Below are positions 60,636 through 64,000 of a DNA stretch of 64,000 bases, piece by piece. How positions within the stretch are numbered: position 1 is the first letter of the stretch; each line of letters begins with the position of its first letter. The notes beneath the pieces are model-generated. The model did no database searches. It had not been told where the DNA came from and was given only the letters and a program-made list of their open reading frames with translations. This stretch comes from Pontibacter diazotrophicus. GTDB taxonomy: Bacteria > Bacteroidota > Bacteroidia > Cytophagales > Hymenobacteraceae. The position numbers and the translations under genes were made by a program. The stretch spans positions 1 through 64,000 of the forward strand of contig NZ_QRGR01000006.1 of assembly GCF_003367245.1 (NCBI RefSeq), in the 5' to 3' direction.

Positions 60636-60856
60636 TGCACCCTTTGCAGTAGGCGAAAAATATCCCACTAAATCTGTCTGTTGCGAATGCATTTGTGTAC
60701 CCATCTGCAATTCATTTCTGCGATAGTGGGAGAGGGGGTACTGCTCTGTTCAGCACCAGTATGTTTACATTCCCTCCAGAGCTGCTACTCAGCTTTCACT
60801 ACCTCAGATGCAGGATCGCGAGTGCAGCTACATCATCAAACCCACAACTGTGTAAA

Positions 60857-61282
60857 TTACTTGCTCTGCGATGTTTTCAGCAGGAGTTCATTAAAGTTCT
60901 CCAGCAAACTGATGTATTTGCGCTGCAGTGTTACAAGCTCCTGTTCACACTCTTTCATGCTATTAGGCTTGTAAGGCTCCTGAGGTGCTCCATCAAATTG
61001 CAACAGCAGGTTGTTGTTTACAGGCGCCTGTGGCTTAGGTGCCTCTTTCTTTACGGTTTTACTCAGATGCGGGAACTCCAGTGAGAAGTCATGGTGTATT
61101 ACTTCGCCTAACTTCAGGACAAAGCTATACGGAATGCTCGACTCCTTAAACTTGTTGTATAGCGTTTTGCGGCTAATGCCGAGCTTTTCTGCTACCACAC
61201 CTACTGCCACACCACTTGCTTTGATGGCATCCTTAATTATTTCACCTCGGTGTATACTTGTTTTTATCTCTGTCTGCTGCAT
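60857..61282 (-). CDS. XRE-type helix-turn-helix regulator with C-terminal coiled coil
   Basis: From the ATG at 61282 (MQQTEIKTSIHRGEIIKDAI): a 141-residue protein. The HTH is 'IKASGVAVGVVAEKLGISRK' then 'TLYNKFKES' (about 20-50), with 'SFVLKLGEVIHHDFSLEFP' completing the five-helix XRE-like domain. After a Pro/Lys linker comes a C-terminal helix ('ECEQELVTLQRKYISLLENF') that could dimerise. A longer frame to 61357 adds unlikely residues. Its target is unknown; possibly its own promoter or the neighbouring META gene. Confidence 0.82.
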   Translation of the reverse strand: MQQTEIKTSIHRGEIIKDAIKASGVAVGVVAEKLGISRKTLYNKFKESSIPYSFVLKLGEVIHHDFSLEFPHLSKTVKKEAPKPQAPVNNNLLLQFDGAPQEPYKPNSMKECEQELVTLQRKYISLLENFNELLLKTSQSK

Positions 61283-61646
61283 GTTACCTGGTTGTGTAAG
61301 GGTGTATATGTATACAAATATAGGTAACCAGTATGTATGATTTGTGAATGTGGACAAATTTTACACGGATGTGGAATAGTCGTTTTAAGCGTTTGTACCC
61401 GTTGTTGTTGATATATAAAGAGTTATGCGTGTAAGCACATCTTCTGCCTAACCTGTGCCTTTTAACTATACACATATTATCCACATCGCTGACCGAAGCT
61501 TTACACCTGCTTTGCTTCATCTGGTATAGCGGCGGGAAGAAAAAACAGGCTATAAAACAGAGGAGCACAATTTATTTGTAGAAATACGCATACTATGTCA
61601 GTTAAACACGTATTTCTAGTACGGTATTTTAAATTTCAGTAAGGTC

Positions 61647-61928
61647 ATGTTAAAAAACAGTGCCAAAAAAGCTGTAGAAGATGTGTTAAGTATAGAACTG
61701 GGTGAGAAGGAGTCTCAGGAATTGTATTACAGCATTTGCAATTACTTAATCGATCACGATGATGCCTGCTACATTGGTGTGATCAGGTTTAAATATTCAC
61801 TGCTCTGCGATGGTATAGACAGTGACATAAGCGATTATTTTATCATGGAGTTTATGTTAGAGAAAATGCGGCAGAAGCATCCTCTAATACTGATGGCGCT
61901 CACAAACCTCGTTATCAGTAAATGCTGA
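61647..61928 (+). CDS. Small orphan protein
   Basis: A 93-residue acidic, mostly helical protein (MLKNSAKKAVEDVLSIELGE..., four Cys, no signal peptide) with an AAGG-like ribosome site 6 bp before the ATG. No family recognised. The surrounding gaps (61358-61646 and 61929-62059) hold no other features. Confidence 0.6.
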   Translation: MLKNSAKKAVEDVLSIELGEKESQELYYSICNYLIDHDDACYIGVIRFKYSLLCDGIDSDISDYFIMEFMLEKMRQKHPLILMALTNLVISKC

Positions 61929-62059
61929 GTGCTTTTTCAGTTCAGCTCACATAGCCGCATCAGAAAGTAGCCGGGTTAATACAGGCAGCTTTTTTGAAAT
62001 GAACAAACAGCTTAACAGTGATCTTGTTTAAAAGGCAGGCAAGTTAAACCGCAACTGAT

Positions 62060-62962
62060 TTACATCAGATAGAACTTTTCCGGAGTCAGCGGTTTCGGGA
62101 CCTCCTCCTCTTGTAAAACCTGCTTTATATTTATTTCTATTGTTCTGGCGATAGCTGTTACAGCTGTGTCGGTAGGTTTGTTACGGAAAGGGTCCTGCAT
62201 GTGCTTTCCGGTTTTTTCTAAAAGAAAAAACGTAGAAGCAATAAAAGTAAGGATAGGAATCTCGAAAAGACCAATGGTTTCCACCAAGGCAAGAGAAAGC
62301 ACAACCAGGAACAGGTAAATAAAGAAGTGAACGAATAACCTGTAGGTAACCGGAAAAACGGTGCTGTTAATTCTTTCCGCTTTCCCCATTGAGTCGCAGA
62401 GTCGCGTGATGGTGCTGTCTATCTGAACCTGCTGAAAAGGATTTACAGCTTCACTTTGATAGAGATTTCTCAGATCTTCCGTGTGCAGCATTAACAGGGC
62501 AAAAGGCTTGTTGTTCTGGGTTTTGATGAAGTCAATGTCCTCCTCTGATAGATGCCTGGTTTGTTCTGCCGCAATAGGATCCTGCCCCCTTAGCGACTGG
62601 CCAAGGCAATAGCACCAGGCAATCTGCCTGTGCGCCATCCTTTTCAATATCGTGCCTGCGTCTCCTTCTCTCCTGGTAAACCCTTTTAGTTGCATCACAA
62701 AGGAGCGGGAGTCATTTACAATAGCGCCCCATACCTTCCTGGCTTCCCACCACCTGTCATAAGACTGGTTGAGATTAAAAGCCAGTATCAGCGCAATGGA
62801 AGTACCCAGAATGGCGGGTAGCTGAAACGGAATGATCGGGAGATAATCCACAAAGAACAGCTTCAGGATATGAAACACAACAGAAAAGCAGAGCACACTG
62901 AGCAAATCATTTTTGACTTTTCTGAAAATATACCTGAAAGGGATACGTGTATTTATTAGCAT
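62060..62962 (-). CDS. Bestrophin-family (UPF0187) anion channel
   Basis: A 300-residue membrane protein. Seen: 'LLSVLCFSVVFHILKLFF', the pore-lining 'IPFQLPAILGTSIALILAFN', the family signature 'NQSYDRWWEARKVWGAIVND', and a second helix pair 'LFVHFFIYLFLVVLSLALVE' with 'IPILTFIASTFFLLEKTG'. Prokaryotic bestrophins form pentameric channels in the inner membrane, anion- or cation-selective depending on the pore. Length normal; single gene. Confidence 0.92.
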   Translation of the reverse strand: MLINTRIPFRYIFRKVKNDLLSVLCFSVVFHILKLFFVDYLPIIPFQLPAILGTSIALILAFNLNQSYDRWWEARKVWGAIVNDSRSFVMQLKGFTRREGDAGTILKRMAHRQIAWCYCLGQSLRGQDPIAAEQTRHLSEEDIDFIKTQNNKPFALLMLHTEDLRNLYQSEAVNPFQQVQIDSTITRLCDSMGKAERINSTVFPVTYRLFVHFFIYLFLVVLSLALVETIGLFEIPILTFIASTFFLLEKTGKHMQDPFRNKPTDTAVTAIARTIEINIKQVLQEEEVPKPLTPEKFYLM

Positions 62963-63148
62963 TCGGCACGTTTGTTTTTTTGTTCATATGCCAATGGCAG
63001 AAAAGCCAATACAGCAAAGGGAAATGTATGCTGTTGTAGTTGGTCTGGTAAATACAACAGCATACGTTTTTACGAATCGCTCCTGCCTTCGTTGGGCACA
63101 AGCAGGCAGATAGGGCAAAATGTAAATGGATAAAGACAAAACGTGTCG

Positions 63149-63556
63149 TTATACAGCCTGAGAAGCGCACGATTTAAGCACCTGCATCGCTTTCTTGGCA
63201 TCTTTGGCGGGCACGAAAATATGATCATGATAAAATGCTGCCACTACATTGCAGCTGATACCGGCTTTTGCCAGTGCCGTAGAGAAAGCGGCTGTTAGTC
63301 CCACTGCTTCCAGCGAGGAATGTACCTTTAGGGTAATCCAGGAAGATACAAACGAATAGGGCAGTGCCGCTTTGTCTGCTGCTTCTCTGGGTAGCACTAC
63401 CGTCAGACCTTCTTTCTCTTTGAAGCTGAACAGCACTTGAGTCAGGTATATCGTGCTGTTCTCCTGAAGTGTGCAGAATACGTATTCTCCATCGTTTAGC
63501 TCAGGTTCAAGTTGCTGCAGCAATATCGTGAGGTTTTTTTCTCCGTTCGCATCCAT
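63149..63556 (-). CDS. ACT-domain protein (DUF2241/COG3602-like)
   Basis: A 135-residue protein from the ATG at 63556 (MDANGEKNLTILLQQLEPEL). Two consecutive ACT-like halves: 'GEYVFCTLQE...' with 'GLTVVLPREAAD', and 'SWITLKVHSSLEAVGLTAAF' with 'ISCNVVAAFYHDHIFVPAKD'. These small stand-alone ACT proteins probably bind amino acids and may regulate metabolism. The upstream gap 63557-63959 is gene-free. Confidence 0.88.
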   Translation of the reverse strand: MDANGEKNLTILLQQLEPELNDGEYVFCTLQENSTIYLTQVLFSFKEKEGLTVVLPREAADKAALPYSFVSSWITLKVHSSLEAVGLTAAFSTALAKAGISCNVVAAFYHDHIFVPAKDAKKAMQVLKSCASQAV

Positions 63557-63959
63557 CAAGCTGCATACGTTAAGAATTACTTTTAGAGTTCGAAGTTTGA
63601 GCAGGTTAAAGGAGCAATGCTAAAATTAAAAGGTCCGCTATTGGCTACCTTGGTTTTGTATGGGTACAGCAGATGCTTCCGCAGGCTATCTACTGCTGTC
63701 CCAGCCTCTGAATAAGAAGTTTGCTTTTATATGGAGGGCATAGAGCGTGCTGAGAAGGTATCCTTATAAAAGTTTTAGAAGTTGGAGTGTTAAATTTTTA
63801 TTAACGTATAAATACTGATAAAGCTAGGTATTTATAACTATCTGAGCGATTATGTAGTATATTTGGAGTAGATACATATACACAGACAGTAGATTCTATC
63901 CTTAAAACTATTGAGGGGAAGGTAATGCAGGTGCTGTATTACGTTAAATGGTGTTAAGA
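63557..63959. other. Gene-free stretch near the window end
   Basis: 403 bp of AT-rich DNA. A TATATTTG (TAnnTTTG-type) element at about 63858 faces right, about 95 bp before the last start codon, but no -33 TTG at correct spacing is seen. Confidence 0.35.
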
Positions 63960-64000
63960 ATGAATGAATTAACAAATTTTTACGAGAAGTTATCCGGTTG
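63960..64000 (+). CDS. Possible start of a gene cut off by the window end
   Basis: An ATG at 63960 opens a frame (MNELTNFYEKLSG) that stays open to the last base. Too short to identify. Confidence 0.3.
   Translation, partial: MNELTNFYEKLSG

Noticed and set aside
61284..61568. 94-codon frame overlapping the XRE-regulator start
   Set aside because: No homologous features; composition is random-like and it runs through a promoter region.

Overview
The window looks like chromosomal DNA of a Bacteroidota member, most likely Cytophagales and probably Hymenobacteraceae (Pontibacter-like). That placement is an inference from gene content: a SusC-like TonB receptor paired with a DUF4249 lipoprotein, MacB/FtsX-type permeases under an NtrC-type regulator, a CsgEFG/curlin set, paired secreted amidohydrolases, and many lipoproteins with weak Shine-Dalgarno signals. 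I see no rRNA, tRNA, CRISPR array, prophage or complete insertion sequence.

Layout. 1-8.3 kb: a cut-off serine hydrolase, an FAD monooxygenase, rarA, sppA, purine nucleoside phosphorylase and a small outer-membrane-like protein. 8.6-14.5 kb: DUF4249 lipoprotein/TonB receptor pair, an M61 peptidase and a DoxX protein. 15.1-26.9 kb: an ABC export locus (truncated permease, 'toast-rack' protein, two full FtsX-type permeases, ATPase, HlyD adaptor) divergent from an NtrC-type response regulator and its histidine kinase. The divergent gap holds a near-consensus sigma-54 promoter and two tandem 16-bp repeats placed like an enhancer. 27-28.2 kb: thioredoxin and a methyltransferase. 28.7-33.9 kb: csgE, csgF, a csgG with an added barrel-like domain, a propeller lipoprotein, and a convergent curlin-repeat amyloid gene. 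34.5-42 kb: MFS exporter, HNH protein, nicotinate phosphoribosyltransferase, an unknown protein, a double UspA protein, and two adjacent lipoproteins (one a thermonuclease) that share a Cys/His module. 42-47.2 kb: sbcD-sbcC. 47.5-50 kb: rhodanese lipoprotein, ArsR regulator and a catalase. 50.2-56.3 kb: a bare Omp85 barrel and two secreted amidohydrolase-family genes. 57-61.4 kb: a second catalase divergent from an extremely disordered Tyr/Arg/Asn/Asp/Gly protein, a META lipoprotein and an XRE-type regulator. 61.6-64 kb: a small orphan, a bestrophin and an ACT-domain protein.

Most notable signals. (1) Tandem 7-8-nt arrays (GTTAGARA-type, or ACTGAATR-type) start at the stop codons of several unrelated genes and often face a reversed copy, forming palindromic intergenic elements. 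(2) The sigma-54 promoter plus tandem enhancer ties the two-component pair to the exporter. (3) A permease remnant carries an internal deletion that joins the first residues to the C-terminal quarter. (4) The Cys/His module is shared by a secreted nuclease and its neighbour. (5) The disordered protein is divergent from a catalase. (6) A secreted amidohydrolase carries a metal-site-less twin domain and sits beside a second gene lacking the same ligands. All functions come from reading motifs by eye; no database search was run.
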